From Keguizhuia sedimenti (GTDB lineage: Bacteria > Pseudomonadota > Gammaproteobacteria > Burkholderiales > Burkholderiaceae_D): a DNA stretch of 64,000 nt. A program made the translations under genes and the position numbers. Shown here one piece after another: positions 29,531-40,503 of this stretch; position 1 is the first letter of the stretch, and the number at the start of each line of letters is the position of its first letter. Under the pieces are notes generated by a model. The model was not told the DNA's origin and ran no database searches. It worked only from the letters and a program-made list of their open reading frames with translations. Location: positions 248,001 through 312,000 of the forward strand of contig JAUYVH010000002.1 of assembly GCA_030715135.1 (NCBI GenBank). Direction: 5' to 3'.

Positions 29531-31525
29531 TTATGCAATAACCGATTTCACTGCGCTCACCACTTTTTCAGTGGTGAATCCAAAATGCTTGAACAAAACG
29601 CCGGCGGGAGCGGACTCGCCAAAGGTATCGATGCCGATCACTGCGCCTTCCAGGCCGACGTATTTGTGCCAGAAGGCAGTGACGCCCGCTTCAACTGCCA
29701 CGCGCGGCAAGCCCTTCGGAAGAACGCTTGCCTTGTACGACGCATCCTGGCGGTCAAAGGCGTCGCAGCACGGCATTGACACCACGCGTACCGGCACGCC
29801 CTGTGCTGCCAGTTCATCGGCTGCCTTGACGGCGAGTTCGACTTCAGAGCCAGTCGCAATCAACACCGCCTTCGCGTTTGCTGCGTCCTTCAATACATAG
29901 CCGCCGCGACGCACGGCTGCAATCTGTTCCTCATTGCGTTCCTGGTAAGGCAGGTTCTGGCGCGAGAAAATCAGTGTCGTCGGACCGGATTTGCGCTTGA
30001 CTGCCTGTTCCCACGCAACAGCGGATTCCACGGTATCGCATGGACGCCAGTTGTCCAGGTTCGGAATCAGGCGCAGGCTGGACACATGTTCAACTGCCTG
30101 ATGGGTCGGACCATCTTCGCCCAGTCCGATGGAGTCGTGCGTGAAGACGAAAATCGAACGGATCTTCATCAAGGCCGCCATGCGCAGGGCATTGCGGCTG
30201 TAGTCGGAGAAGGTCAGGAAGGTCGCGCCGAACGGAATGTAGCCGCCGTGCAGGGCGATGCCGTTCATGATCGCGCTCATGCCGAACTCGCGCACACCAT
30301 AATTGATATGGTTGCCCGGCTGATCGGCGCGCACCGCAACGCATTCCTTCCAGTTGGTCAGGTTGGAACCGGTCAGGTCGGCAGAACCGCCCAAAAATTC
30401 CGGCAAGACCTGCGCATAGGCCTGGATCGCATTCTGGCTTGCCTTGCGCGTGGCGATGTTTTCCTTCTTTTCGCGGCAAGTGGCAAGATAGTCTTTAACG
30501 GCCTGTTCGAAATTGCCCGGCAGCTCGCCCTTCATCCGGCGTTGCAGTTCGCCGGCCTCTTGCGGATAGCGTTCGCTGTAAGCCTTGAACAAGGCATTCC
30601 ATTCATTTTCTATAGCCTGACCTGCGTTCTTGGCATCCCATGCCGCATATATATCGGCGGGAATTTCGAAAGGCGGATGGTTCCAGCCGATCGCTTCACG
30701 CGTTGCAGCGATTTCCTTGTCGCCCAGGGCTGCGCCATGCACATCGTGAGTGCCTGCCTTGTTCGGGCTGCCTTTGCCGATCATGGTCTTGCAGCAGATC
30801 AGCGTCGGCTTGTCGGATTTCTGCGCAGCCTTGATCGCCTGGTCAATCGCGTCGACATCGTGTCCGTCGACATTGCGGATCACATTCCAGTTGTAGGATT
30901 CAAAGCGCTTGGGTGTGTCGTCAGTGAACCAGCCTTCCACGTGGCCATCGATGGAAATGCCATTGTCATCGTAGAGTACGATCAGCTTCGAGAGGCGCAA
31001 GGTTCCTGCCAAAGAGCAGACCTCATGCGAGATGCCTTCCATCAGGCAGCCGTCGCCGGTAAATACATAAGTATAGTGATCGACCAAGTTAAAGCCGGGC
31101 TTGTTGAATTCCGCCGCGAGCAGCTTTTCTGCCAGCGCCATGCCGACCGCATTACTGATACCCTGGCCCAGCGGACCGGTGCTGGTTTCCACGCCGCAGG
31201 TAATTTCAAATTCCGGATGGCCGGGGGTCTTGGAATGCAATTGGCGGAAATTCTTGATCTCCTCCATCGGCAAGTCGTAACCGCTCAAATGCAGCAAGGC
31301 ATATTGAAGCATCGAACCATGTCCGTTGGACAATACGAAGCGGTCGCGGTTGATCCAGCGCGGATTTTGCGGGTTATGGCGATAATTCTTGGCCCAGAGG
31401 GCCACCGCAATTTCGGCCATGCCCATCGGCATGCCGGGATGCCCGGAGTTGGCTTTTTGTACTGCATCCATTGCCAGTGCACGGATTGCATTGGCCATTT
31501 TGTCGGTTGAAAGCTTGGAAATCAT
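29531..31525 (-). CDS. tkt: Transketolase
   Basis: 664 residues. Thiamine-diphosphate enzyme of the pentose phosphate and Calvin pathways. Seen: [20 protein letters not shown] at the N-terminus, the ThDP motif [13 protein letters not shown] down to [14 protein letters not shown], and the pyrimidine domain with [22 protein letters not shown] 31525 gives the family start ([20 protein letters not shown]); upstream in-frame codons would add 25 unrelated residues. No Calvin-cycle genes are nearby, so this is the housekeeping copy. gapA follows 34 bp later. Confidence 0.97.
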   Translation of the reverse strand: MISKLSTDKMANAIRALAMDAVQKANSGHPGMPMGMAEIAVALWAKNYRHNPQNPRWINRDRFVLSNGHGSMLQYALLHLSGYDLPMEEIKNFRQLHSKTPGHPEFEITCGVETSTGPLGQGISNAVGMALAEKLLAAEFNKPGFNLVDHYTYVFTGDGCLMEGISHEVCSLAGTLRLSKLIVLYDDNGISIDGHVEGWFTDDTPKRFESYNWNVIRNVDGHDVDAIDQAIKAAQKSDKPTLICCKTMIGKGSPNKAGTHDVHGAALGDKEIAATREAIGWNHPPFEIPADIYAAWDAKNAGQAIENEWNALFKAYSERYPQEAGELQRRMKGELPGNFEQAVKDYLATCREKKENIATRKASQNAIQAYAQVLPEFLGGSADLTGSNLTNWKECVAVRADQPGNHINYGVREFGMSAIMNGIALHGGYIPFGATFLTFSDYSRNALRMAALMKIRSIFVFTHDSIGLGEDGPTHQAVEHVSSLRLIPNLDNWRPCDTVESAVAWEQAVKRKSGPTTLIFSRQNLPYQERNEEQIAAVRRGGYVLKDAANAKAVLIATGSEVELAVKAADELAAQGVPVRVVSMPCCDAFDRQDASYKASVLPKGLPRVAVEAGVTAFWHKYVGLEGAVIGIDTFGESAPAGVLFKHFGFTTEKVVSAVKSVIA

Positions 31526-31998
31526 GGTGTTAGGCTTAAGACGAGGCGTGAGGCGGATTAGGACGAGATCAGACGGAGTCGATCTGCTGCAAAGTCCCAT
31601 ATTTTACCAGAGTGGACTGGGAAGATCGAAACTCGAGCACCATCGCTTCATCTTGTAAGCCTTACTATCACTATATATTGTCCTGTTTCAGTTTATTTTG
31701 CGTTTTCCGAAGGGATGATGGTCTCACTGTTCGCGCCTGTTTAAAGCAATACTTTCTATTAATCATTGCAATGTCGTTTTGAAATCACCCCTGTCTTTTT
31801 TCCTTAACGGCAGGTACAGCGGTTTTTCAATAAGTTATGAATTCCACCCCTGAATCTTACAACACATAGTTTACAAAAATTTTTCCGCCAAGCAATGTGA
31901 TAGATCAAGATATTTTCTTAATCAAGCTACTTCATGGCCCGATTATCAAAAAATAAGTCCTATACAGTAATATGGCTGCTTCGCCCTCTGGAGATTTG
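31526..31998. other. AT-rich divergent intergenic region tkt / rsmE
   Basis: About 470 bp with no supported gene. It is clearly AT-richer than its flanks and must hold the promoters of tkt and rsmE. Poly-T and poly-A runs are frequent (for example at 31795 and 31950). I see no tRNA fold, riboswitch or repeat. Confidence 0.5.
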
Positions 31999-32724
31999 AT
32001 GCCTCGCTTTTATTGTCCTCAACCCCTTTCGATCGGCGCGCAAATTACGCTTCCCGAAAGCATTGCACATCATCTTCACGTGCTGCGCTTGAGCATTGGT
32101 GAATACATTACCCTGTTCAATGGAGAAGGCGGAGAGTATGTCGCCGCACTTATTTCGCTTGAAAGAAAGCGCGCCCTGGCGGAGCTCAAGACTTTTTCGC
32201 CCCGGGAAGCAGAGCTGCCTTACACTCTTACGCTGGCGCAGGCCTTGCCGGAAGCGTCAAAAATGGACTGGATCATTGAAAAGGCGGTTGAGCTCGGCGT
32301 CAGCGCTATTCAGCCTATCGCCGCACAACGTTGCGTAGTCAGGCTGGGGGAGGATCGAACCGCACGAAAGTTGGCACATTGGCAAGGAATCCTGGCATCG
32401 GCATCGGAACAAAGCGGTCGCAACCGCCTGCCCCATCTTTCGGAACCGATGGAATTGCCGCGTTGGCTCGCTCAACATGACTTGCACTCCCGGATCATTC
32501 TCACACCGCGAGCCGAGCAACCGCTGTCGAGTTGGGCGCGGCACCATTCGCCGCAACCCGTCGCTTTGCTGATCGGTCCGGAGGGAGGCTTTTCAGAGCA
32601 GGAAGAAAAAGCCGCACTCGACCAAGGAGCCATCCCTTTGTCGATGGGAAGCCGCATCTTGCGTACCGAAACTGCGGGTCTCGCCGCCGTTGCTGCACTC
32701 AATGCAATCTGGGGCGAAATGTAA
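31999..32724 (+). CDS. rsmE: 16S rRNA (uracil-1498-N3)-methyltransferase
   Basis: 241 residues. SPOUT-class enzyme methylating U1498 of 16S rRNA. Family elements: PRFYCPQPLSIGAQITLPES with HHLHVLRLSIGE (PUA-like N-terminal domain), KMDWIIEKAVELGVSAIQP, and the knot motifs LLIGPEGGFSEQEE and GSRILRTETAGLAAV. ATG 31999 has GGAG (31990-31993) 5 nt upstream. Alone on the plus strand; ribF begins 296 bp further. Confidence 0.95.
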   Translation: MPRFYCPQPLSIGAQITLPESIAHHLHVLRLSIGEYITLFNGEGGEYVAALISLERKRALAELKTFSPREAELPYTLTLAQALPEASKMDWIIEKAVELGVSAIQPIAAQRCVVRLGEDRTARKLAHWQGILASASEQSGRNRLPHLSEPMELPRWLAQHDLHSRIILTPRAEQPLSSWARHHSPQPVALLIGPEGGFSEQEEKAALDQGAIPLSMGSRILRTETAGLAAVAALNAIWGEM

Positions 32725-33020
32725 GAGATTTCCAATCCCTCAGGTTGCGCCGGAATGCCAAGATCGCTCTCCAGGCAGTTGGGCACAAAAAGTTTGAATG
32801 CACGAGCTTACTGCTAAATATAGCCTTTTAAGCAATCTCTCCCATTTGCAAGTCCGATCCTTTGCAGTCCCTGCTGCCGCAGCATTATGCCTGGGCCAAA
32901 TTCTTTATCCGATTTGTCAGGAATTACTGAAGTCAGCGGTTCAAGGCAATGGCCTGTCCCAAGGAAAAGGGACCGAAAGCATTTATAATCCTTTATTTTG
33001 CACGTTCCCAAGCCCATTTC

Positions 33021-33998
33021 ATGAAGGTATTTCGCGGACTTCCTAATGCCGAATCACGTGCAGCCTGTGCGCTAAGCATCGGCAACTTTGACGGAGTGCA
33101 TTGCGGGCACCAGGCTTTGCTGGCGCGCATGCAGCAGGCTGCTGCTGAATTGCGCCTGCCGACCGCAGTGATGACCTTCGAGCCGCATCCGCGAGAATTT
33201 TTTGCTCAGCATTCCAACGGCGCCTTCACCGCTCCGGCACGGATTGCCAACCTGCGCGACAAGCTGCAATCGCTTTCAAATGCCGGAGTCGACCGTGTGA
33301 TCGTGGAACATTTCAACGCCTCGTTTGCCGCCCTCACGCCTGACGAGTTTGTCAGCAAGATCCTGGTGCAAGGCTTGAGCGTGAAATGGCTGATCGTCGG
33401 CGAGGATTTTCGCTTCGGCGCAAAGCGCGCCGGGGATATAGAGCTGTTGAAAGACGCGGGAAAACAGCATGGCTTTCATGTAGAGGCCTTGCCCAACGTA
33501 CTGAATGACGGAACACGCGTTTCATCATCGGCAATTCGCCTTGCGCTGGCCCAGGGAGACTTTGACCATGCCAAAGCATTGCTGGGACATAGCTATACCA
33601 TTTCCGGTCATGTCATACATGGCAAGAAATTGGGTAATAAGCTCGGATTTCCGACATTGAACCTGCGCATCGCGCATAAGCATCCCGCCTTAACGGGAAT
33701 TTTTGTCGTGCAAGTGCATGGCCTGGATGACCGGCCGTTGCCGGGGGTGGCCAGCTTGGGCGTGCGTCCGACGGTTGACGATAGCGGGCGCATCCTGCTT
33801 GAAACCCATGTGTTCGATTATGCGCAGAACGCATACGGGAAGCTGATACGAGTAGAGTTCTTGAAAAAACTTCGGGACGAGGAAAAATACGTTGACCTTC
33901 CGACTTTGACGGCTGCCATTGCAAAAGACAGCGACCAGGCACGCGCGTATTTCGCACAAATGCAGAATTCCGCCATTTCCGCCACCGATCGAATTTGA
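33021..33998 (+). CDS. ribF: Bifunctional riboflavin kinase/FAD synthetase
   Basis: 325 residues. Makes FMN and then FAD from riboflavin. The N-terminal adenylyltransferase domain has SIGNFDGVHCGHQALL (the HxGH nucleotide motif) and VGEDFRFGAKRAGD. The C-terminal kinase domain has GKKLGNKLGFPTLNL, GVASLGVRPTVDD and ETHVFDY. ATG 33021 matches the family start (MKVFRGLPNAESRAACALSI), although no clear Shine-Dalgarno sequence precedes it. First gene of ribF-ileS-lspA-coaBC-dut, an order conserved in betaproteobacteria. No FMN riboswitch is seen upstream. Confidence 0.96.
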   Translation: MKVFRGLPNAESRAACALSIGNFDGVHCGHQALLARMQQAAAELRLPTAVMTFEPHPREFFAQHSNGAFTAPARIANLRDKLQSLSNAGVDRVIVEHFNASFAALTPDEFVSKILVQGLSVKWLIVGEDFRFGAKRAGDIELLKDAGKQHGFHVEALPNVLNDGTRVSSSAIRLALAQGDFDHAKALLGHSYTISGHVIHGKKLGNKLGFPTLNLRIAHKHPALTGIFVVQVHGLDDRPLPGVASLGVRPTVDDSGRILLETHVFDYAQNAYGKLIRVEFLKKLRDEEKYVDLPTLTAAIAKDSDQARAYFAQMQNSAISATDRI

Positions 33999-34062
33999 AG
34001 TTCCGAGTCGATGTGAAAATTGCAGTGCGCCCTCTACCAGTTAATTATTTTTGAAGATAAAC

Positions 34063-37005
34063 ATGTCTGATAACAAACCCGGCAAACCAGCCGGCAAGCC
34101 GCAGAACAAATACCCGGTCAATATGACCGAAACGCCCTTTCCCATGCGTGGGGACCTGGCCAAGCGCGAGCCGCAATGGGTCAAGCAATGGCAGGAAAGA
34201 AAGCTGTATCAGAAAATCCGCGCCGCCTCCAAAGGACGTCCCAAATTCATCCTGCATGACGGCCCGCCTTATGCGAACGGCGACATCCACATCGGCCATG
34301 CAGTCAACAAGATCCTGAAGGACATCATCGTCAAGACGCGTCAGCTGGACGGCTTTGACGCGCAGTATGTACCGGGATGGGACTGCCACGGCATGCCGAT
34401 CGAAATCCAGATCGAAAAGCAGTACGGTAAAAACCTCCCGACTGAAGAAGTACTGGCAAAGTCCCGTGCCTATGCAAGCGAACAGATCGAGCGGCAGATG
34501 AAGGACTTCATCCGCCTGGGCGTACTCGCGCAATGGGACCGTCCCTACAAGACCATGGATTTCGGCAATGAAGCCGATGAAATCCGTGCGCTCGGGGCGA
34601 TTCTCGATAAAGGCTATGTCTATCGAGGCCTGAAGCCGGTGAACTGGTGCTTCGACTGCATGTCTGCGCTTGCAGAAGCCGAAGTGGAATACCAGGACAA
34701 GCGCGATCCCGCCATCGACGTAGGCTTTCCGATCGCAGATCCGGACAAGCTAGCTGCGGCTTTCGGCGTGGATAAACTTCCGGTCGAAAAAGGCTATATC
34801 GTCATCTGGACTACCACGCCGTGGACCATTCCAGCCAACCAGGCATTGAATGTACATCCAGAAGTGACATACGCATTGGTAAAGACTGTGCGTGAAGGCG
34901 AACCGTTGTTGCTGGTCTTGGCGCAGGACCTTGCCCAGGCGTGCCTCGAGCGTTACGGCCTTGAAGGGCAAACGATTGCGACCTGCCAGGGTGAAGCATT
35001 GGCAGGCATTCAATTCCGGCATCCGCTGGCCGCTGCCGACAAGGGATACGACCGCCTCTCGCCTGTCTATGCCGCTGAATATGTCGGCATAGATACCGGC
35101 ACGGGCATTGTTCATGCGGCGCCGGCCTACGGCGTAGATGACTTCATTTCCTGCAAAGCGCACGGCATGAAGGATGACGCAATCCTCAATCCAGTCATGG
35201 GAGACGGCAAATACGCGTCCTGGCTGCCGCTTTTTAACGGCATGACGATCTGGGAAGCTTCCAAGCCAATCTGCGAAAAGCTCAAGGAAGCCGGTTCGCT
35301 CCTTAAGCTGGTAATGCTCGATCACAGCTACATGCATTGCTGGCGCCACAAGACGCCCATCGTTTATCGCGCTACCTCGCAGTGGTTCGCTCGCATGGAT
35401 GTCACGCCCAAGGATGGCGGCCCTACCCTGCGCGAAACCGCTTTAAAGGGGATCGAGGAAACCAGGTTTTTCCCCAGCTGGGGCAAGGCGAGACTGCACG
35501 GCATGATCGCCAACCGGCCGGACTGGACGCTATCGCGCCAGCGTCAGTGGGGCGTTCCTATGGCGTTTTTCATTCACAAGGAAACAGGCGAGTTGCATCC
35601 GCGTACGTCCGAGCTGCTGGAACAAGTCGCCAAACGTGTGGAAAAAGAAGGCATCGCCGCCTGGCATGCGCTCGATCCCAAAGAGTTGTTGGACGCGGAT
35701 GCCGATTCCTACATCAAGAACAAGGATACGCTGGACGTCTGGTTCGATTCCGGCTGTACGCATCAGACAGTGCTGCGCGGTTCGCACCGGGAAGAATCCC
35801 ATTTTCCGGCAGACCTTTATCTGGAAGGTTCGGATCAACACCGTGGCTGGTTCCATTCCTCGCTGCTGACCTCTTCGATGCTGAACGGTACGCCGCCCTA
35901 CAAGGCCCTGCTGACGCATGGCTTTGTCGTCGATGGCGAAGGCAAGAAGATGTCCAAGTCCAAGGGCAACGTGGTTGCGCCGCAAAAGGTATCCGATTCG
36001 CTCGGTGCGGAGATCCTGCGACTCTGGGTCGCCTCGACGGATTACTCAGGCGAACTGTCGATCTCGGATGAAATCCTGAAGCGCGTGGTTGAAAGCTATC
36101 GCCGCATCCGCAACACCTTGCGCTTCCTGCTGGCCAATACTTCCGATTTTGATCCTTCCAAGGACGGGGTCTCGTTAGACGAACTGTTCGAGATCGACCG
36201 TTATGCGATTGCACGCATGGCGCAAATGCAGGAAGAAATCCTGCAGCATTTCAAGGATTACGAATTTCATCCGGTCGTTGCAAAGCTGCAAATGTACTGC
36301 TCCGAGGACCTGGGCGGTTTTTATCTTGATATTCTCAAGGATCGCCTCTATACGGGTGGGACGGATTCAAAAGCCCGCCGCTCGGCACAGACTGCAATCT
36401 GGCATATCACGCATGCGCTTTTAAGGATCATGGCGCCGGTTCTGTCGTTCACTGCAGAAGAGGCATGGGCTATATTTGCAGGCAAAGAAACCTATGCCCA
36501 GAGCGGCGAAACCATTTTTACGCAGACTTTCTATAAGCTGCCGCACATAGAAGACAATTCGGTACTGCTGCACAAATGGGACGTCCTCCGCGAGGTGCGC
36601 GGCGAAGTATTGAAGCGCCTGGAGGAAGTCCGTATCACCGGTGACATCGGCTCATCGCTGCAGGCAGAAGTCGATATCTATGCCAAAGGTGAAGTATTCG
36701 ATTTGCTGGCCAGTCTCGATGATGACTTGAAGTTCGTCATGATCGTTTCGCGCTGCGGGCTGCATGATCTTTCCGATGCAAAGATCAATAGCAACTTCGA
36801 CAGGCTTGGCATTGCATTAGTATCGGACCTCGCGTCCACCGCGGGTTCGGCATTCGCGTTGCAAGTGACGCCTTCCGCGCATGCCAAATGTGATCGATGC
36901 TGGCATTATCGCGCCGACGTCGGTTCCGATCCTGCACATCCGGAAATCTGTGGCCGTTGCGTATCGAACCTGTTCGATACGGGCGAACCGCGCGCATTTG
37001 CATGA
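34063..37005 (+). CDS. ileS: Isoleucyl-tRNA synthetase
   Basis: 980 residues, class I synthetase. Motifs: HIGH as [15 protein letters not shown] (residues 76-79), the editing domain in the region of residues 180-400 ([14 protein letters not shown]), KMSKSKGN (residues 629-633), and a C-terminal zinc site CDRCWHY with CGRC. This is the bacterial type with the C-terminal zinc finger. ATG 34063 is preferred over TTG 34051. It sits 64 bp after ribF and 53 bp before lspA. Confidence 0.97.
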   Translation: MSDNKPGKPAGKPQNKYPVNMTETPFPMRGDLAKREPQWVKQWQERKLYQKIRAASKGRPKFILHDGPPYANGDIHIGHAVNKILKDIIVKTRQLDGFDAQYVPGWDCHGMPIEIQIEKQYGKNLPTEEVLAKSRAYASEQIERQMKDFIRLGVLAQWDRPYKTMDFGNEADEIRALGAILDKGYVYRGLKPVNWCFDCMSALAEAEVEYQDKRDPAIDVGFPIADPDKLAAAFGVDKLPVEKGYIVIWTTTPWTIPANQALNVHPEVTYALVKTVREGEPLLLVLAQDLAQACLERYGLEGQTIATCQGEALAGIQFRHPLAAADKGYDRLSPVYAAEYVGIDTGTGIVHAAPAYGVDDFISCKAHGMKDDAILNPVMGDGKYASWLPLFNGMTIWEASKPICEKLKEAGSLLKLVMLDHSYMHCWRHKTPIVYRATSQWFARMDVTPKDGGPTLRETALKGIEETRFFPSWGKARLHGMIANRPDWTLSRQRQWGVPMAFFIHKETGELHPRTSELLEQVAKRVEKEGIAAWHALDPKELLDADADSYIKNKDTLDVWFDSGCTHQTVLRGSHREESHFPADLYLEGSDQHRGWFHSSLLTSSMLNGTPPYKALLTHGFVVDGEGKKMSKSKGNVVAPQKVSDSLGAEILRLWVASTDYSGELSISDEILKRVVESYRRIRNTLRFLLANTSDFDPSKDGVSLDELFEIDRYAIARMAQMQEEILQHFKDYEFHPVVAKLQMYCSEDLGGFYLDILKDRLYTGGTDSKARRSAQTAIWHITHALLRIMAPVLSFTAEEAWAIFAGKETYAQSGETIFTQTFYKLPHIEDNSVLLHKWDVLREVRGEVLKRLEEVRITGDIGSSLQAEVDIYAKGEVFDLLASLDDDLKFVMIVSRCGLHDLSDAKINSNFDRLGIALVSDLASTAGSAFALQVTPSAHAKCDRCWHYRADVGSDPAHPEICGRCVSNLFDTGEPRAFA

Positions 37006-37058
37006 AGCATGGTCCCGGTGGCATCATGGCGAGCAATTTTTTATAAAACGATAACCGA

Positions 37059-37559
37059 ATGGCAAATAGAAAACATTTTTCCTCGAATTCCGGCGGCGGC
37101 ATCGGATCCTGGCTGGGCATTGCCGCGATTGTCGTATTGCTCGACCAGATCACCAAAATCACCGTTACGCAAATCCTCAGCTACGGCCAGGCAATTGGAG
37201 TAACGTCGTTCTTTAACATTGTGCTGGTGTATAACAAGGGAGCCGCGTTCAGTTTTCTATCCAACCAGGGTGGATGGCAGCGCTATTTTTTTACCGGAAT
37301 CGCGATCGCAGCAGTCATCCTGATTACATATCTAATTAAAAAACATGCGGGCAAACGCTTGTTCTGCTGGGGGCTGGCATTGATACTCGGCGGCGCCGTC
37401 GGCAACCTGATCGATCGATTAATGTACGGACATGTGATCGATTTTCTGGATTTTTATGTGAAGACCTGGCATTGGCCGGCTTTCAATGTTGCAGACATGG
37501 CTATCTGTCTCGGCGCAGGACTATATATACTTGACGAATTGCGTCGTTCAAAGTCATAG
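37059..37559 (+). CDS. lspA: Lipoprotein signal peptidase
   Basis: 166 residues, four membrane helices. Signal peptidase II, an inner-membrane aspartic protease that cuts prolipoproteins before the lipidated Cys. The two catalytic Asp lie in YGHVIDFLD (Asp 128) and FNVADMAICLG (Asp 146); VYNKGAAFSF and GAVGNLIDRL are also conserved. The ileS-lspA order is classical. Lipoprotein substrates in this window include the products at 39323 and 56781. Confidence 0.96.
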   Translation: MANRKHFSSNSGGGIGSWLGIAAIVVLLDQITKITVTQILSYGQAIGVTSFFNIVLVYNKGAAFSFLSNQGGWQRYFFTGIAIAAVILITYLIKKHAGKRLFCWGLALILGGAVGNLIDRLMYGHVIDFLDFYVKTWHWPAFNVADMAICLGAGLYILDELRRSKS

Positions 37560-37610
37560 CTTCCATCGATAGATTATTGGATGTTTTGACATGTCGTTCC
37601 GGGAACTGAA

Positions 37611-38801
37611 ATGACTCTTGCGGGTAAAAAAATAGTTTTAGGCATGACAGGAGGCGTTGCTTGTTACAAGGCAGCGGACTTGACACGCGCATTCATCAAA
37701 GCCGGTGCATCGGTTCAGGTGATCATGACCCACGCCGCAACGCAATTCATCACGCCGGTCACAATGCAGGCATTGTCGGGCAAACCAGTCTATACCGATC
37801 AGTGGGATGCCCGCATTGCAAACAACATGCCACATATCGATTTAACGCGGGATGCGGATGCAATGCTTATTGCTCCCTGCTCGGCGGACTTCATTTTCAA
37901 GCTCGCACACGGCGCCTGCGATGACCTCTTGTCCACTTTGTGTGTCGCGCGCCCTGCCGCGTTGCCGCTCATGGTCGCTCCTGCGATGAATGTGGAAATG
38001 TGGCTCAATGCCGCCACAGTCCGCAACGTAAAACAGCTGCAGGCCGACGGCATACGCATCCTTGGTCCCGACTCCGGAGACCAAGCCTGCGGAGAAACCG
38101 GAATGGGACGCATGCTGGAACCGGAAGTGCTCCTCGAAGAAGTAATGGCTGCATTCCAGGCAAAAGCCCTTGCAGGGAAACGGGTGCTTATTACCGCCGG
38201 CCCGACCTTTGAGCCGATCGATCCGGTGCGCGGAATCACCAACCTATCTTCGGGTAAGATGGGTTATGCCATTGCGCGGGCTGCTCGCCATGCAGGAGCG
38301 CAGGTCACGCTTGTCTCCGGACCGACTGCACTGGATACGCCATACGGCGTTCATCGCATCAATGTTCAGACCGCACAACAAATGCACGACATGGTGATAT
38401 CGCATATTGCAGAGCAAGATGTATTTATCGCCGTTGCAGCGGTGGCGGACTGGAAAGTCCGCAAGCAAAACGATCAGAAGATCAAGAAACAGGGAACCGA
38501 AGACCGGCTGAGTTTGGAGTTGGAGCAGAATCCGGATATTCTTGCATCGGTCGCTGCGCTTCCGAACAGGCCGTATTGCGTGGGATTTGCAGCGGAATCG
38601 GAAAACCTTGTGGCCTATGGCGAAAGCAAGCGCATCAAGAAAAACATCCCGCTTTTGGTGGGCAATATCGGTCCGCAAACATTCGGCCAGGATCACAACG
38701 AACTGGTACTGTTTGACGAATCTGGCCATACCCAACTTCCTGCTGCGGACAAGCATTATCTTGCGCAACAATTAGTGGCAGAAATAGCGCGCCGGATTTG
38801 A
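37611..38801 (+). CDS. coaBC: Bifunctional phosphopantothenoylcysteine decarboxylase/phosphopantothenate-cysteine ligase
   Basis: 396 residues. Two consecutive steps of coenzyme A synthesis. The N-terminal CoaC flavoprotein domain has VLGMTGGVACYKAADLTR and PAMNVEMWLN with the conserved Asn and Met. The C-terminal CoaB domain has VLITAGPTFEPIDPVRGITN and FAAESENLVAYGESK. ATG 37611 lies 7 nt after GGGAA. Follows lspA by 51 bp and precedes dut by 51 bp. Confidence 0.96.
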   Translation: MTLAGKKIVLGMTGGVACYKAADLTRAFIKAGASVQVIMTHAATQFITPVTMQALSGKPVYTDQWDARIANNMPHIDLTRDADAMLIAPCSADFIFKLAHGACDDLLSTLCVARPAALPLMVAPAMNVEMWLNAATVRNVKQLQADGIRILGPDSGDQACGETGMGRMLEPEVLLEEVMAAFQAKALAGKRVLITAGPTFEPIDPVRGITNLSSGKMGYAIARAARHAGAQVTLVSGPTALDTPYGVHRINVQTAQQMHDMVISHIAEQDVFIAVAAVADWKVRKQNDQKIKKQGTEDRLSLELEQNPDILASVAALPNRPYCVGFAAESENLVAYGESKRIKKNIPLLVGNIGPQTFGQDHNELVLFDESGHTQLPAADKHYLAQQLVAEIARRI

Positions 38802-38852
38802 TTTCTCACTACAAGCCGAAACGTGATGTCCGCCCATAAGGGATCAACAATA

Positions 38853-39311
38853 ATGTCCACCATGAAAACACTTGACGTCAAAATACTCGACCCACGAATG
38901 AAGGAGCAATTGCCTTCCTACGCGACATCCGGCAGCGCCGGCCTGGATCTGCGTGCATGTATTGAAGCGCCGCTGGTTATCGAGCCGGGCACGACTCATT
39001 TGATTCCCACCGGTCTGGCCATCCATATCGGTGATCCACGCTATGCTGCCATGATTCTTCCACGCAGCGGGCTTGGTCATAAGCATGGAATTGTTCTCGG
39101 CAATTTGGTTGGCTTGATCGATGCCGACTATCAGGGCCAATTGATGGTCTCCACATGGAACCGGGGCGACACGCAGTTTGTCCTTAATCCGATGGAGCGC
39201 TTGGCCCAATTGGTCATTGTCCCGGTCCTACAGGTGGAACTTAACGTGGTGGATGAATTCACATCCAGCGAGCGAGGCGCCGGCGGCTTTGGAAGCACCG
39301 GAAAACATTGA
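38853..39311 (+). CDS. dut: Deoxyuridine 5'-triphosphate nucleotidohydrolase
   Basis: 152 residues, trimeric dUTPase. Removes dUTP and supplies dUMP. All family motifs are present: GSAGLDLRA (1), [10 protein letters not shown] (2), [11 protein letters not shown] (3, with the catalytic Asp), [10 protein letters not shown] (4), and [12 protein letters not shown] (5, closing arm). ATG 38853 has AAGGGA (38838-38843) 9 nt upstream; in-frame ATG codons at 38823 and 38826 would add a short tail and lack such a site. The coaBC-dut pair is very widely conserved. Confidence 0.97.
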   Translation: MSTMKTLDVKILDPRMKEQLPSYATSGSAGLDLRACIEAPLVIEPGTTHLIPTGLAIHIGDPRYAAMILPRSGLGHKHGIVLGNLVGLIDADYQGQLMVSTWNRGDTQFVLNPMERLAQLVIVPVLQVELNVVDEFTSSERGAGGFGSTGKH

Positions 39312-39322
39312 TCGGAAAACGA

Positions 39323-40402
39323 ATGCACGCAGTAACCTCAAAAAGCCCAATTCTGCAATTTTCTTCGCTAAGACTTTGGCTGCCTTTTGTGCTTGCAATG
39401 ACCGGATGCGCCACACAATCTCCAAGCATGCCGGAGCAGCGCCCAGTCGCAACGAGTCAGCAGCCCGCCGAATCGGAGGACGATGCCACGCTTCGGATGC
39501 TGACGAACTTACAGGATCGGCTGTACCGCATTACCGCGCCAATCCTTGTCAACAACACCGATTTATGCAAAGGCAATGCACGCAATCTGCTGGGGTTCAC
39601 GGCAAAAAATAAATATTCCTACTCAATTGAACTCGCATCCACCGCAGAGCGCATACTCGGCCTGGATGAAAGATTGCAGGTGCTGGGAGTCTTGTCAGGG
39701 AGCGGAGCTTCCAAAGTAGGGATGCGCCGCGGAGATAAGTTGCTTGCCATCGAAGGCTCCTCTATTCCTACCGGCTTGAATGCCGAACGACAAGCCGCAG
39801 CAATGCTGCTTCCATTGATGAAAAACCGAGCAGCCGTCAAGCTCAATGTCTTGCGTAATAATTCTGACGTCGAATTGACCGTGCCGCTGACCTATGCGTG
39901 CGCATTTGGCATCGAACTTGGCAACTCGGATCATGTCAATGCCTACAATGATGGACGTCGCGTGATGATTACACGCGGCATGATGAACTTCGTGCAATCG
40001 GATAATGAACTGGCCTATGTCCTTGCCAAGGAAATTGCGCACAATTCATTGCGACATGCGAGCAAACAGAACATTGTCGGCACTGTCAGCGCGATTATCG
40101 AGAATCTTGTGCGGATACAACCGGATCTAACGACCATGGCCGGCAGCGCAGGCATCAAGGCAATGCCGCAAGAGCTGGATGCAGAAGCCGACAGGCTCGC
40201 TCTTTATATGCTCGCACGCGCAGGATACAAGATCGACGACGCTCCTCGATTCTGGCAACGACTGGCAACACAATACCCGGCGACCGTATTGAACGGTTAT
40301 ACCGCCATCCATCCAGGAGTAGCGCATCGGCTATCTGTCATTGAAAGAACCGTAGGAGAAATCAAGACCAAGCAAGCTTCCAGACGCCCTCTCGTACCGT
40401 AA
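39323..40402 (+). CDS. M48-like peptidase lipoprotein with PDZ-like insert and degenerate zinc motif
   Basis: 359 residues from ATG 39323 (GGAAAA upstream). The signal peptide ends in a lipobox, LAMTGC, so it is a predicted lipoprotein. A PDZ-like region lies at about 110-190 (GLDERLQVLGVLSGSGASKV, then VGMRRGDKLLAIEGSSIPTG). The peptidase core follows. Its zinc motif reads LAKEIAHNSLRH, with Lys 236 (codon AAG) where M48 enzymes have the first His of HExxH; Glu 237 and His 240 remain, as does the third-ligand region ELDAEADRLALYMLARAGY. It may be a pseudoenzyme or use an altered metal site. It starts 11 bp after dut and ends at a strong terminator. Confidence 0.75.
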   Translation: MHAVTSKSPILQFSSLRLWLPFVLAMTGCATQSPSMPEQRPVATSQQPAESEDDATLRMLTNLQDRLYRITAPILVNNTDLCKGNARNLLGFTAKNKYSYSIELASTAERILGLDERLQVLGVLSGSGASKVGMRRGDKLLAIEGSSIPTGLNAERQAAAMLLPLMKNRAAVKLNVLRNNSDVELTVPLTYACAFGIELGNSDHVNAYNDGRRVMITRGMMNFVQSDNELAYVLAKEIAHNSLRHASKQNIVGTVSAIIENLVRIQPDLTTMAGSAGIKAMPQELDAEADRLALYMLARAGYKIDDAPRFWQRLATQYPATVLNGYTAIHPGVAHRLSVIERTVGEIKTKQASRRPLVP

Positions 40403-40453
40403 GAATAATCAAGGGTGCCAAAACGGCATTCATACTCTTGCGTTGACAAATAA

Positions 40454-40485
40454 AAAACCCGAGTCGTATGCACGACTCGGGTTTT
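40454..40485. terminator. Bidirectional terminator between the M48-like gene and clpA
   Basis: AAAACCCGAGTCGT (40454-40467) and ACGACTCGGGTTTT (40472-40485) form a 14-bp stem with loop ATGC, followed by GTTTTG. The preceding A-run serves minus-strand transcripts. It ends both the dut-side operon and clpS-clpA. Confidence 0.9.
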
Positions 40486-40503
40486 GTTTTGATAACGAAT
40501 AAA

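Noticed and set aside
31530..31536. A second GTTAGGC core-like site upstream of tkt
   Set aside because: Only a 7-bp match with no inverted partner or palindrome around it; expected by chance.
32725..33020. Possible FMN riboswitch upstream of ribF
   Set aside because: None of the conserved RFN-element segments is visible. Such riboswitches usually precede ribB/ribE or transporters.
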